Translations under genes and position numbers: made by a program
NCBI GenBank assembly: GCA_963740215.1
Contig: CAVUDJ010000019.1
Span: 682,001-746,000 of the forward strand
Source of the DNA: CAVVAL01 sp963740215
GTDB lineage: Bacteria > Actinomycetota > Actinomycetes > Mycobacteriales > Cryptosporangiaceae
Length of the DNA: 64,000 bases
Direction of reading: 5' to 3'
The notes under the pieces: generated by a model
Told to the model about the DNA's origin: nothing
The model's input: the letters and a program-made list of their open reading frames with translations, nothing else
Databases searched by the model: none
In this document: piece after piece, positions 17,241 through 25,461 of the stretch
Numbering within the stretch: the stretch's first letter is position 1
Layout: every line of letters begins with the position of its first letter

Positions 17241-17575
17241 AGCTTGTCACTGCTGTGGTGAAGCCGTTCAAGCTGGAGGACGTCAAGTCCGCCCTGGCGA
17301 CGTTGGGCCTCAACGGCCTTACCGTCAGCGAGGTCCAGGGGTACGGCCGGCAGAAGGGGCACACCGAGGTCTACCGCGGCGCCGAGTACACCGTCGACTT
17401 CGTCCCGAAGGTGCGGGTCGAGGTGCTGGTGGACGGCGTCGACGTGGACCGGGTCGTCGACACGCTCGTCGAGGCCGCACGCACCGGCAAGATCGGTGAC
17501 GGCAAGGTGTGGGTCACCGAGGTGGACGAGGTGATCCGGGTCCGTACCGGCGAGCGCGGACTCGATGCGATCTAG
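17237..17575 (+). CDS. glnK: Nitrogen regulatory protein PII
   Basis: A 112-residue PII signal protein; its GTG overlaps the amtB stop by four bases. It shows the PII signature start (MKLVTAVVKPFKLEDVKSAL), the T-loop with the modifiable tyrosine in YRGAEYTVDFVPK (Tyr51 region), and the C-terminal GKIGDGKVWVTEVDEVIRVR. It senses ATP/ADP and 2-oxoglutarate and controls AmtB. In actinomycetes it is adenylylated by GlnD, the product of the next gene. The symbol glnK is preferred over glnB because of the amtB linkage. Confidence 0.97.
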   Translation: MKLVTAVVKPFKLEDVKSALATLGLNGLTVSEVQGYGRQKGHTEVYRGAEYTVDFVPKVRVEVLVDGVDVDRVVDTLVEAARTGKIGDGKVWVTEVDEVIRVRTGERGLDAI

Positions 17576-19751
17576 CGCACAACTGAGTGACGCCCACGAC
17601 CGGTGGCTGGCAGAGCTGCTGCCACCGGTCGCGGGCGTCGCGCTCGTCGCGGTCGGGAGCCTCGGCCGCCGCGAGGTGGTCACCCACAGCGACCTGGACC
17701 TCGTCCTTCTCCACAACGGACAACCGCGGGTGCGGGAGATCGCGGAGGCCGTCTGGTACCCGGTATGGGACGCGGGCGTCGGACTGGACCACGCTGTCCG
17801 CACCGTCGACGAGGCGGTCGCGGTGGCCCGCAAGGACGTCAAGGCCGCGCTCGGGCTGCTCGACGCGCGCTGCGTCGCCGGTGACCGGAGCCTCGCGGAC
17901 TCGCTCGGCCAGCGGATCCGCGACAACTGGCGCAGCAACCCGGCGCGCTGGCTCGGCGAGCTGCGCGAGCTGACCCAGGCGCGCTGGCAGGCCAACGGCG
18001 AGCTGGCGTTCCTGCTCGAACCCGACCTCAAGGAGGCGCGCGGCGGCTTGCGGGACGCCGTCACGCTCCGCGCCATCGGGTACGCCCAGATCGTCGACCC
18101 GCCGCGGGGAGCGGTACGCGAGGCGTACTGGTGGCTGCTCGACGTCCGCGACGCTCTGCACCGATCAGCCGCGCGGGGGCTGGATCGGCTGCTGCTGGAC
18201 GAGCAGGCCGCGGTCGCGGAGACCCTCGGCTGCGACGACGCCGACGACCTGCTGCGGAAGGTCGCCGACGCGGCCCGCACGATCGCGCACGCGTCCGACA
18301 CGGGCTGGCGCCAGGTCGAGCGGTGGCTCGCCGGTCGCCGCCGGCTGCGGCGCCGCCGCCCGGCGCAGACCCGGCGTCCGCTCGCTGACGGTGTCGTCGA
18401 GCAGGACGGCGAGGTCGTCCTCGCGCGCGACGTCACGGTCGACCCGGGCCTCGCGTTGCGGGTCGCGGCCGCCGCGGCCTCGGCGAAGCTTCCGATCAGC
18501 CGGGCCACGCTGGACCGGCTCAGCACTCACTCGCCCGTCCTGCCCGACGTGTGGCCCGCGGGGGCGCTGCGCTCGCTGGTCACGCTGCTCGGCGCCGGCT
18601 CCGACGCGATCGAGGTCTGGGAGGCGTGCGACCGGCACGGGCTGGTGGAGCGCTGGCTGCCGGAGTGGAGCCGCGTGCGGTCGCTCCCGCAGCGCAATGC
18701 CGTCCACCGGTTCACCGTCGACCGGCACCTCGTCGAGGCCGCCTCCGAGGCCGCCGCGCACACCCGCCGGGTCGGCCGTCCTGACCTCCTGCTCCTCGGT
18801 GCGCTCCTGCACGACATCGGCAAGGGCCTGCCTGGCGACCACTCGATCGTGGGCGCCGACATCGCCGAGAAGGTATGCCGCCGGTGGGGACTCTCGGACG
18901 CCGACCGGGCGATCATCGTCCGCCTCGTGCGCCAGCACCTGTTGCTGCCCGACACCGCCACCCGGCGTGACCTGGACGATCCGGCGACGCTGACCGCGGT
19001 CGCCGCCGCCGTCGACCACGATCCCGACATCCTCGACCTGCTGCACGCGCTCACCGAGGCGGACGCCGCCGCGACCGGGCCGGCCGCGTGGAGTGCCTGG
19101 AAGGCGCGGCTCGTCGCCGAGCTGGTCCGGCGCGTACACGCACTGCTGGGTGAGGGGGCGCCGCCCGCCGTCCGGGTCCTCACCGACCTCGGCCTGGAGC
19201 CCGGTCAGGAGTGTTCGGTACGGATCGTCGGCGACGAGGTGACCGTCGTCGCGGTGCCCAGCGACGGGCTGCTCAGCGCCACCGCGGGGGTGCTCGCGCT
19301 GCACAGGCTCGACGTGTACGCCGCCGATGCGGGCGACCTCGACGGCGGCGCGGGCGCTGTCGTGCTGCGGGCCGCGCCGAGGTTCGGGTCGCTGCCCGAC
19401 CCGGCGCTGCTCACCGCTGACCTGCGCCGGGCAGTCCGCGGGGGGCTGCAGGTCGGCGCGGAGCTGGCCCGGCGGGAGGAGCCGAGCGCGGCGGGCTCGG
19501 CGCCGCGTGTGCGGTGGCTGCACGACGTCGCCACCGACGCCACCGTGCTCGAACTGCGCGCCGCTGACCGCCGTGGCCTGCTCTACCGGGTGGCGGCGGC
19601 GCTGGAGTCGGTGAAGGCGACGGTGCGGGCCGCCCGGGTCAGCACGTTCGGGGCCGACGCCGTGGACGCGTTCTACCTGGTCGGCCCGTACCAGGACGTG
19701 GTGCGCCGCAGCGAGGTGGAGCGGGCGGTGCTCAACGCCGCAGCGGGTTGA
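17565..19751 (+). CDS. glnD: [Protein-PII] nucleotidyltransferase GlnD
   Basis: A 728-residue bifunctional enzyme that adds and removes nucleotides on PII; it overlaps the glnK end by 11 bases. Order: a nucleotidyltransferase domain with AVGSLGRREVVTHSDLDLVL (residues ~30-50), an HD phosphohydrolase domain with LLLGALLHDIGKGLPGDHS (~405), and a C-terminal ACT domain (VLELRAADRRGLLYRVAAAL, ~660). It is slightly shorter than enterobacterial GlnD, as is usual in actinobacteria, where the modification is adenylylation. Nitrogen status, sensed as glutamine, sets the direction of the reaction. Confidence 0.95.
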   Translation: MRSSAQLSDAHDRWLAELLPPVAGVALVAVGSLGRREVVTHSDLDLVLLHNGQPRVREIAEAVWYPVWDAGVGLDHAVRTVDEAVAVARKDVKAALGLLDARCVAGDRSLADSLGQRIRDNWRSNPARWLGELRELTQARWQANGELAFLLEPDLKEARGGLRDAVTLRAIGYAQIVDPPRGAVREAYWWLLDVRDALHRSAARGLDRLLLDEQAAVAETLGCDDADDLLRKVADAARTIAHASDTGWRQVERWLAGRRRLRRRRPAQTRRPLADGVVEQDGEVVLARDVTVDPGLALRVAAAAASAKLPISRATLDRLSTHSPVLPDVWPAGALRSLVTLLGAGSDAIEVWEACDRHGLVERWLPEWSRVRSLPQRNAVHRFTVDRHLVEAASEAAAHTRRVGRPDLLLLGALLHDIGKGLPGDHSIVGADIAEKVCRRWGLSDADRAIIVRLVRQHLLLPDTATRRDLDDPATLTAVAAAVDHDPDILDLLHALTEADAAATGPAAWSAWKARLVAELVRRVHALLGEGAPPAVRVLTDLGLEPGQECSVRIVGDEVTVVAVPSDGLLSATAGVLALHRLDVYAADAGDLDGGAGAVVLRAAPRFGSLPDPALLTADLRRAVRGGLQVGAELARREEPSAAGSAPRVRWLHDVATDATVLELRAADRRGLLYRVAAALESVKATVRAARVSTFGADAVDAFYLVGPYQDVVRRSEVERAVLNAAAG

Positions 19752-19798
19752 CCTACGCTGGAACGACACCCGACGATCCGTGAGGACTGACGCCGCCC

Positions 19799-21325
19799 GT
19801 GTTCGCCACTCTCTCCGACCGGCTCTCCACCGTCTTCAGCACGCTCCGTTCCAAGGGGCGGCTCACCGACGCCGACCTCGATGCCACGGCGCGCGAGATC
19901 CGGATCGCGCTGCTGGAGGCCGACGTCGCGCTGCCGGTGGTCAAGGCGTTCATCACGAACGTCAAGGAGCGGTCCCGCGGGACCGAGGTGCACAAGGCGC
20001 TGAACCCGGCGCAGCAGGTCATCAAGATCGTCCACGAGGAGCTCATCGCGATCCTCGGCGGCGAGACGCGCCGGCTCACGTTCGCGAAGACCGCGCCGAC
20101 CGTGATCATGCTCGCCGGCCTCCAGGGCTCCGGTAAGACCACGCTGGCCGGCAAGCTCGCACTCTGGCTGCGCAAGCAGGGGCACACGCCACTCCTGGTC
20201 GCGGCCGACCTGCAGCGCCCGAACGCGGTGCAGCAGCTCCAGATCGTCGGCCAGCAGGCCGAGGTCGAGGTGTACGCGCCGGAGCCCGGTAGCGGCGTCG
20301 GCGACCCGGTGAAGGTCTCCCGCGACTCGATCGAGCACGCCCGCCGCCAGGTGCACGACATCGTGATCGTCGACACCGCCGGCCGGCTCGGTGTCGACGC
20401 CGAGATGATGGCGCAGGCCGCGGCCATCCGCGACGCGGTCACGCCCGACGAGACGCTGTTCGTCGTCGACGCCATGATCGGCCAGGACGCCGTCACCACG
20501 GCCGAGGCGTTCCGCGACGGTGTCGGCTTCAGCGGTGTCGTCCTCACCAAGCTCGATGGCGACGCCCGCGGTGGCGCCGCGCTCTCGGTCCGGCACGTCA
20601 CCGGGCAGCCCATCCTGTTCGCCTCCACCGGCGAGAAGCTCAGCGACTTCGACGTCTTCCACCCCGAGCGGATGGCCTCGCGGATCCTCGGCATGGGTGA
20701 CGTCCTCACGCTGATCGAGCAGGCGCAGGAGGTGTTCGACGCCGAGCAGCAGGAGCGGATGACCTCCAAGGTGCTCGGTGGCGGCGACTTCACCCTTGAG
20801 GACTTCCTTGAGCAGATGCTCGCCGTGCGCAAGATGGGCCCGATCGGCAACCTGCTCGGCATGCTGCCCGGCATGGGTCAGATGAAGGACCAGATCGCCG
20901 AGATCGACGACTCGCACCTCGACCGCGTCACCGCGATCATCCGTGGCATGACGCCGCTGGAGCGCGCCGACCCGAAGATCATCAACGCGTCCCGGCGGCT
21001 GCGCATCGCCAACGGGTCCGGCGTCACCGTCACCGACGTGAACCAGCTGGTCGACCGCTTCTTCGAGGCCCGCAAGATGATGAAGCAGATGGGCAACCAG
21101 ATGGGCCTGCCCGGTGCGCGGCGCAGCGCCACCCGCTCGTCGAAGAACAAGCGCAAGGGCAAGAAGGGCCGTTCCGGCGGCGGCGGTGGCGCCCGCTCGC
21201 CGTTCGGCCTGCCGCCGGCCGCCGGTGCTGGTGGTCAGCCGCCCGCCCTGCCCCCGGGCGGACTGCCGTCCGGCTTCTCGATGCCCAACATCGACTTCAA
21301 CAAGCTCCGCAAGCCGGAGAAGTAG
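19799..21325 (+). CDS. ffh: Signal recognition particle protein Ffh
   Basis: A 508-residue SRP GTPase starting at GTG 19799. The N domain begins LSDRLSTVFSTLRSKGRLT. The G domain shows LAGLQGSGKTTLAGKLA, DTAGRLGVD and LTKLDGDARGGAAL. The Met-rich M domain, which binds signal peptides and 4.5S RNA, includes NLLGMLPGMGQMKDQ and MMKQMGNQMGLPG. The tail is a Gly/Lys/Pro-rich extension typical of actinobacteria. It works with FtsY (7274) to target nascent membrane proteins. Monocistronic; the 3' side holds a family P repeat and a hairpin. Confidence 0.97.
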   Translation: MFATLSDRLSTVFSTLRSKGRLTDADLDATAREIRIALLEADVALPVVKAFITNVKERSRGTEVHKALNPAQQVIKIVHEELIAILGGETRRLTFAKTAPTVIMLAGLQGSGKTTLAGKLALWLRKQGHTPLLVAADLQRPNAVQQLQIVGQQAEVEVYAPEPGSGVGDPVKVSRDSIEHARRQVHDIVIVDTAGRLGVDAEMMAQAAAIRDAVTPDETLFVVDAMIGQDAVTTAEAFRDGVGFSGVVLTKLDGDARGGAALSVRHVTGQPILFASTGEKLSDFDVFHPERMASRILGMGDVLTLIEQAQEVFDAEQQERMTSKVLGGGDFTLEDFLEQMLAVRKMGPIGNLLGMLPGMGQMKDQIAEIDDSHLDRVTAIIRGMTPLERADPKIINASRRLRIANGSGVTVTDVNQLVDRFFEARKMMKQMGNQMGLPGARRSATRSSKNKRKGKKGRSGGGGGARSPFGLPPAAGAGGQPPALPPGGLPSGFSMPNIDFNKLRKPEK

Positions 21326-21387
21326 CCGGGCGCCAGTGTCGGGCCAGCCCCGCTGGTCCCTTGCCCGGGCGCCTGCCGCGCGGGACA

Positions 21388-21452
21388 AACCGGACTGTTC
21401 CGGTAGTGGTCCTCAAACCGGCCGCCCGATGCAGCCATTTCCCCGACAGTTC
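21388..21452 (+). repeat. Dispersed repeat, family P copy 1
   Basis: A 65-base element beginning AACCGGACTGTTCCGGTAGT and ending AGCCATTTCCCCGACAGTT. The same sequence recurs at 60958-61022 and, inverted, at 51234-51298. The ends form a short imperfect inverted repeat (ACTGT/ACAGT). It lies in the gap between convergent genes. Confidence 0.8.
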
Positions 21453-21468
21453 GTCCCGGGTAGGGCGG

Positions 21469-21494
21469 CGTGGGGGCGCCCGAGCGCCCCCACG
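21469..21494. terminator. Bidirectional hairpin terminator
   Basis: A perfect 11-base stem (CGTGGGGGCGC with GCGCCCCCACG) and a 4-base loop between ffh and the convergent gene at 21504. Confidence 0.75.
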
Positions 21495-21503
21495 TCACGC
21501 TCG

Positions 21504-21959
21504 CTAGTTCGTCAGGTAGCGGATGGTTACGGCTGCGCCTTTGCAGTCGTCCTGGTTCTCGTTGGGCTTGTTGTTGAACTGGATCGAGCCACCGCTCCAC
21601 GCGCCGACGTTCGCGCCGACCGGGATGTCCTGGGTCACCGAGGACGGTGCGGAGAGCAGGAAGTCGGAGGCGTCGCAGCCCGGCTTGTCGGTCGCAATGG
21701 TCGCCGTGATGCCGTTGATGTGTACCGCGCCGTCTCCGGTCACGGTGAAGTTGCCCTTCAGTTCCTGTGCCGGTGCGCCCGGTGCGATCGGCGTCAGCAC
21801 GCTGGTCTGGTTGACGGTGATGGTGCCGCCTTCGCCGGTCGTCCCGGTTCCCGTGCCAGTTCCAGGTGCGGTCCAGTACGCGGCGGCTGCGCCGGAGGCG
21901 GCGAGGATCGTCAGAGCTGCGGCGGTGATGATCGTGGCGCGTTTCATGTACTTGCGCAT
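21504..21959 (-). CDS. Small secreted protein with AYW-type signal peptide
   Basis: A 151-residue protein; ATG 21959 has GGAAGGG upstream, with an internal ATG at 21947 as alternative. The signal peptide (ATIITAAALTILAASGAAAA) is followed by YWTAPGTGTGTGTTGEGGT. This resembles a recurring actinobacterial group of small secreted proteins with AYW after the hydrophobic core and a Gly/Thr-rich mature start. The mature part is predicted beta-rich, with two cysteines (PGCDASDF and QDDCKGAA). The function is unknown. Signal peptide cleavage would be by one of the LepB enzymes encoded 8-10 kb away. Confidence 0.72.
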   Translation of the reverse strand: MRKYMKRATIITAAALTILAASGAAAAYWTAPGTGTGTGTTGEGGTITVNQTSVLTPIAPGAPAQELKGNFTVTGDGAVHINGITATIATDKPGCDASDFLLSAPSSVTQDIPVGANVGAWSGGSIQFNNKPNENQDDCKGAAVTIRYLTN

Positions 21960-22182
21960 GGCTGGGAACCCTTCCAGGGCCTAGGGGTTCGTGCGGGGGC
22001 GTGGTTCTGGGGAGATCGTGGCGGCAACTCGACCGTTTATCGATCAGGTACCTGGCTGCGGTTGAGGCGCCGGACTGGTATGCGTGTAGTCACCGTGGGG
22101 TGACCACGCGTCAGATTGGCGTGCCTACTGTGGCCGGTCGGCGGCTTGCGGTGCTGTAACGGCCGAACGAGACTCGGCTGTT

Positions 22183-23262
22183 GTGATGGGTTCTCTGCAT
22201 GTGCGCGGTGTGCTGCTCCCCGACGATGTCGAGCGTGATGTCTGGATCACCGGCGATCGGCTCACGTTCGAGCCGCTGTCCGGCGCGGAGACGGTCACCG
22301 ACAGGGGATTCGTCCTGCCGGGGCTGGTCGACGCGCACTGCCATCCGGGCATCGACCCGTCCGGCCCGGTAGCCACTGTGGAGGCTGCGAAGGCCCTCGC
22401 CCTGATCGACCGTGACGCCGGTGTCCTCACGATCCGCGACGCGGGGTCGCCGATCGACTACCGCGAGTTGGACGACGATTCGGAGATGCCGCGGCTCATC
22501 CGTGCGGGGCGGCACCTCGCGCCGCCCAGGCGCTACCTGCCCGGCGTCGGCATCGAGGTCGCCGCCGACGAACTCGCCGCGCACGCCGCCGAGCAGGCGC
22601 TGGCGGGAAGCGGCTGGGTGAAGCTCGTCGGCGACTGGATCGACCGGTCCACCGGCGACCTCAGCCCCACCTTCGACGATGCGACGTTCACAGCCGCGGT
22701 GGCCGCCGCGCACGAGGCCGGCGCCCGCGTCGCCGTGCACACGTTCAGCGAGGCCGCGCTGCCCGGTCTGATCGCGGCCGGCGTCGACTCGGTCGAGCAC
22801 GGCACCGGCCTGAGCCTCGACCTGGTGGACGAGTTGGCCAGGCGTGGCACCGCCCTCGTCCCGACGATGACGAACGTCGAGAACTTCATCGGGATCGCCG
22901 CTCGCGCGGAGCAGAAGTACCCGGCCTACGCGGACCACCTGCGCCGGCTCCACTCCCGCTTCCCGGACGTAGTGCGCGCCGCGTACGAGAGCGGCGTCCC
23001 GATCTACGTCGGCACCGACGCGGGCGGCGGCGTGCGGCACGGGCTCGCCGCGTGGGAGATGTTGCGCCTGCACGGCGCCGGACTCTCCAACCTGGACGTG
23101 CTCGCCGCCGGTTCGTGGGGCGCCCGCGCGTGGCTCGGACTGCCCGGACTGGTCGAGGGCGGGCTCGCCGATCTCGTCGTGTACGAGACCGATCCGCGCG
23201 TGGACCTTCGCGTGCTTCAGGCGCCGTCCCGCATCGTCCTGCGTGGCCGCGTCGTCTGGTGA
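22183..23262 (+). CDS. Amidohydrolase-family protein
   Basis: A 359-residue metal-dependent hydrolase; GTG 22183 and ATG 22186 are adjacent possible starts. The metal-binding pair is in GLVDAHCHPGIDPSG, further His residues are in AVHTFSEAALPG and SVEHGTGLSLD, and the catalytic Asp is in IYVGTDAGGGVRHG. The C-terminal beta segment (GGLADLVVYETDPRVDLRVL) closes the composite urease-type fold. It resembles imidazolonepropionase-like amidohydrolases, but the substrate cannot be assigned. It stands alone, upstream of proS. Confidence 0.85.
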   Translation: MMGSLHVRGVLLPDDVERDVWITGDRLTFEPLSGAETVTDRGFVLPGLVDAHCHPGIDPSGPVATVEAAKALALIDRDAGVLTIRDAGSPIDYRELDDDSEMPRLIRAGRHLAPPRRYLPGVGIEVAADELAAHAAEQALAGSGWVKLVGDWIDRSTGDLSPTFDDATFTAAVAAAHEAGARVAVHTFSEAALPGLIAAGVDSVEHGTGLSLDLVDELARRGTALVPTMTNVENFIGIAARAEQKYPAYADHLRRLHSRFPDVVRAAYESGVPIYVGTDAGGGVRHGLAAWEMLRLHGAGLSNLDVLAAGSWGARAWLGLPGLVEGGLADLVVYETDPRVDLRVLQAPSRIVLRGRVVW

Positions 23263-23321
23263 CCCGGCCCGGCGGTAACCGGGTCGGCCGCGCGAGCCCC
23301 GAGCACCTATCATCTGCGTCC

Positions 23322-24734
23322 ATGGCCAAGACTCCCGTTCTCACGCCGCAGGCCGAGGACTTCCCACGCTGGTACCAGGACGTCATCTCCAAGGCCGAGC
23401 TGGCCGACAACGGGCCGGTCCGCGGCACGATGGTGATCCGACCGACCGGGTACGCGCTGTGGGAGCGGATGCAGCGTGAGGTCGACGACCGCATCAAGGC
23501 CGCCGGCGCGCAGAACGCCTACTTCCCGCTGTTCATCCCCGAGTCCTACCTCCGCAAGGAGGCCGAGCACGTCGAGGGCTTCAGCCCCGAGCTGGCGGTG
23601 GTCACGCACGCGGGCGGCAAGGAGCTGGAGGAGCCGGTCGTGGTCCGGCCCACCTCGGAGACGATCATCAACGCGTTCTTCTCCAAGTGGGTCCAGTCCT
23701 ACCGTGATCTGCCGATGCTCGTGAACGCCTGGGCGAACGTCGTGCGCTGGGAGATGCGCCCGCGCGTGTTCCTCCGCACCACCGAGTTCCTGTGGCAGGA
23801 GGGCCACACCTGCCACGCCACCCGCGACGATGCCCGCCTGTATGCCCGCCGGATCCTGCACGAGGTATACGAGGACTTCATGGTCAACACGCTCGCGCTG
23901 CCGGTCCTTGTGGGCCGCAAGACCGCCCGCGAGCGGTTCGCGGGCGCGATCAACACCCTCACGTGCGAGGGGATGATGGGCGACGGCAAGGCGCTGCAGC
24001 TGGGCACCAGTCACGAGCTGGGCCAGAACTTCGCCAAGGCGTTCGACGTGCAGTTCACCACCGCCGAGGGCGGACGCGAGTACGCCTGGCAGACGTCGTG
24101 GGGCGCGTCCACACGCATGGTCGGCGGCCTGATCATGGGTCACGGCGACGACAACGGTCTGCGCGTGCCGCCGCGGCTCGCGCCGGTGCAGGCGCTGGTG
24201 CTGGTCGTGAAGGACGGCGAGGGCGTGCGCGAGGCGGCGCAGAAGCTGGCCGACGAGCTGCGCGGTGCTGGTGTCCGGGTCGCGCTCGACGACCGCACCG
24301 ACACGCCGTTCGGGCGCCGTGCCGTCGATGCCGAGCTCAAGGGGATCCCGGTGCGGATCGAGGTCGGCCCGCGCGATCTGGCCGAGGGCAACGTCACGCT
24401 GGCCCGCCGGATCCCCGGCACGAAGGCGTCTACTCCACTCGCCGCCGTCGTTGCGGCTGTGGACACCGCGCTGGTCGAGGACCAGCAGGCGCTGCACGAC
24501 GAGGCGCTCGCCAGCCGCCAGGCGCGCACCGTGGACGTCGACACGCTGGCCGACGCCGCCGAGGCCGCGACTACCGGTTGGGCCCGCGTCCCGTGGTCGG
24601 TGCTCGGGGAGGCCGGCGAGGCGAAGCTGGCCGAGCAGTCGGTGAGCGTCCGCTGCCTGCTGCGCCCGGACGGGTCGGTACCCGAGGCCGGCGACGAGCC
24701 CGACCTGGTCGCCATCGTCGGACGTTCGTACTGA
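23322..24734 (+). CDS. proS: Prolyl-tRNA synthetase, short archaeal/eukaryote-like type
   Basis: A 470-residue class II synthetase that charges tRNA-Pro. ATG 23322 begins MAKTPVLTPQAEDFPRWYQD; sequence upstream in frame belongs to the previous gene region. Motif 1 lies in GTMVIRPTGYALWERMQ, motif 2 in RPTSETIINAFFSKW with FLRTTEFLWQEGHTCHAT, and motif 3 in TSWGASTRMVGGLIMGHGDD. It lacks the long editing insertion of enterobacterial ProS and ends in a C-terminal Tyr (VGRSY), as expected for this short type. The next gene starts at or near its stop codon. Confidence 0.95.
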   Translation: MAKTPVLTPQAEDFPRWYQDVISKAELADNGPVRGTMVIRPTGYALWERMQREVDDRIKAAGAQNAYFPLFIPESYLRKEAEHVEGFSPELAVVTHAGGKELEEPVVVRPTSETIINAFFSKWVQSYRDLPMLVNAWANVVRWEMRPRVFLRTTEFLWQEGHTCHATRDDARLYARRILHEVYEDFMVNTLALPVLVGRKTARERFAGAINTLTCEGMMGDGKALQLGTSHELGQNFAKAFDVQFTTAEGGREYAWQTSWGASTRMVGGLIMGHGDDNGLRVPPRLAPVQALVLVVKDGEGVREAAQKLADELRGAGVRVALDDRTDTPFGRRAVDAELKGIPVRIEVGPRDLAEGNVTLARRIPGTKASTPLAAVVAAVDTALVEDQQALHDEALASRQARTVDVDTLADAAEAATTGWARVPWSVLGEAGEAKLAEQSVSVRCLLRPDGSVPEAGDEPDLVAIVGRSY

Positions 24735-25381
24735 GCGCCGAACCGGTCCAGCCGTACTGGGCCCCCGGCGACCAGATCCTCGTGCGGTACTTCCGGGGCG
24801 GCCGACCGCGGGAGGTGCGGCCGGTCACGGTCGTCGCCGACGACGACAACGGCACTGTGCTGTGGCTTGCCCCGCAGACGCCGCTCATCAGGTCCTCGCT
24901 GCCGGACGGGGGCCGCATCGCCGACGCCCCGCTGCACGAGCGGTTCACGCAGCCGTTCAGGCAGTACCCAGGCGTGTGGAGCGGAACGGGCATCGTGATG
25001 ATCGTGCCGCCGTCCGCGCCGTACTCGGTTTGGCTGTTCTGGAACGAGGCGCGCGACTTCCTCGGCTGGTACGGCAACCTGGAGGATCGGCACGTCCGCT
25101 GGCCGGGCGGCATCGACACCGCCGACCAGCACCTCGACGTGTGGATCACCCCCGGCCGCGCCGCCGAGTGGCGTGACGAGGACGAGTTCGACGCCGCGAC
25201 GGGCCTGCCCGGGTACTGGTCGGCGCGGCACGTTCCGGAGATCCGGGCCACCGGCGAGGAACTGATCGCGCGTGGTCGTGCCGGGTTGGCGCCGTTCGAC
25301 CACACCTGGACCGGCTTCGTCCCCGATCTTTCCTGGCCCATTCCGGACCTTCCCGACCACTGGGACGCACCCCGGCACTAA
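24731..25381 (+). CDS. DUF402 family protein (start uncertain)
   Basis: Up to 216 residues. The conserved part runs from YWAPGDQILVRYFRGG through WLFWNEARDFLGWYGNLEDRH to DTADQHLDVWITP, matching DUF402 proteins (FomD/Ntdp-like nucleoside diphosphatase fold). No ATG, GTG or TTG lies just before the conserved region. CTG at 24731 overlaps the proS stop (CTGA) and would give a complete domain; GTG 24782 would cut into the first strand. A small sequence error could also explain the missing start. Some relatives hydrolyse nucleoside diphosphates; the role here is unknown. Confidence 0.75.
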   Translation: MSAEPVQPYWAPGDQILVRYFRGGRPREVRPVTVVADDDNGTVLWLAPQTPLIRSSLPDGGRIADAPLHERFTQPFRQYPGVWSGTGIVMIVPPSAPYSVWLFWNEARDFLGWYGNLEDRHVRWPGGIDTADQHLDVWITPGRAAEWRDEDEFDAATGLPGYWSARHVPEIRATGEELIARGRAGLAPFDHTWTGFVPDLSWPIPDLPDHWDAPRH

Positions 25382-25461
25382 CGGACCATGTGCTCCGCGT
25401 CCGGGCCGTCGTAATCTCGGCTGCCGAGGGGGCACCGGCGCCCCGCCAGAGGGAGGCGGCA

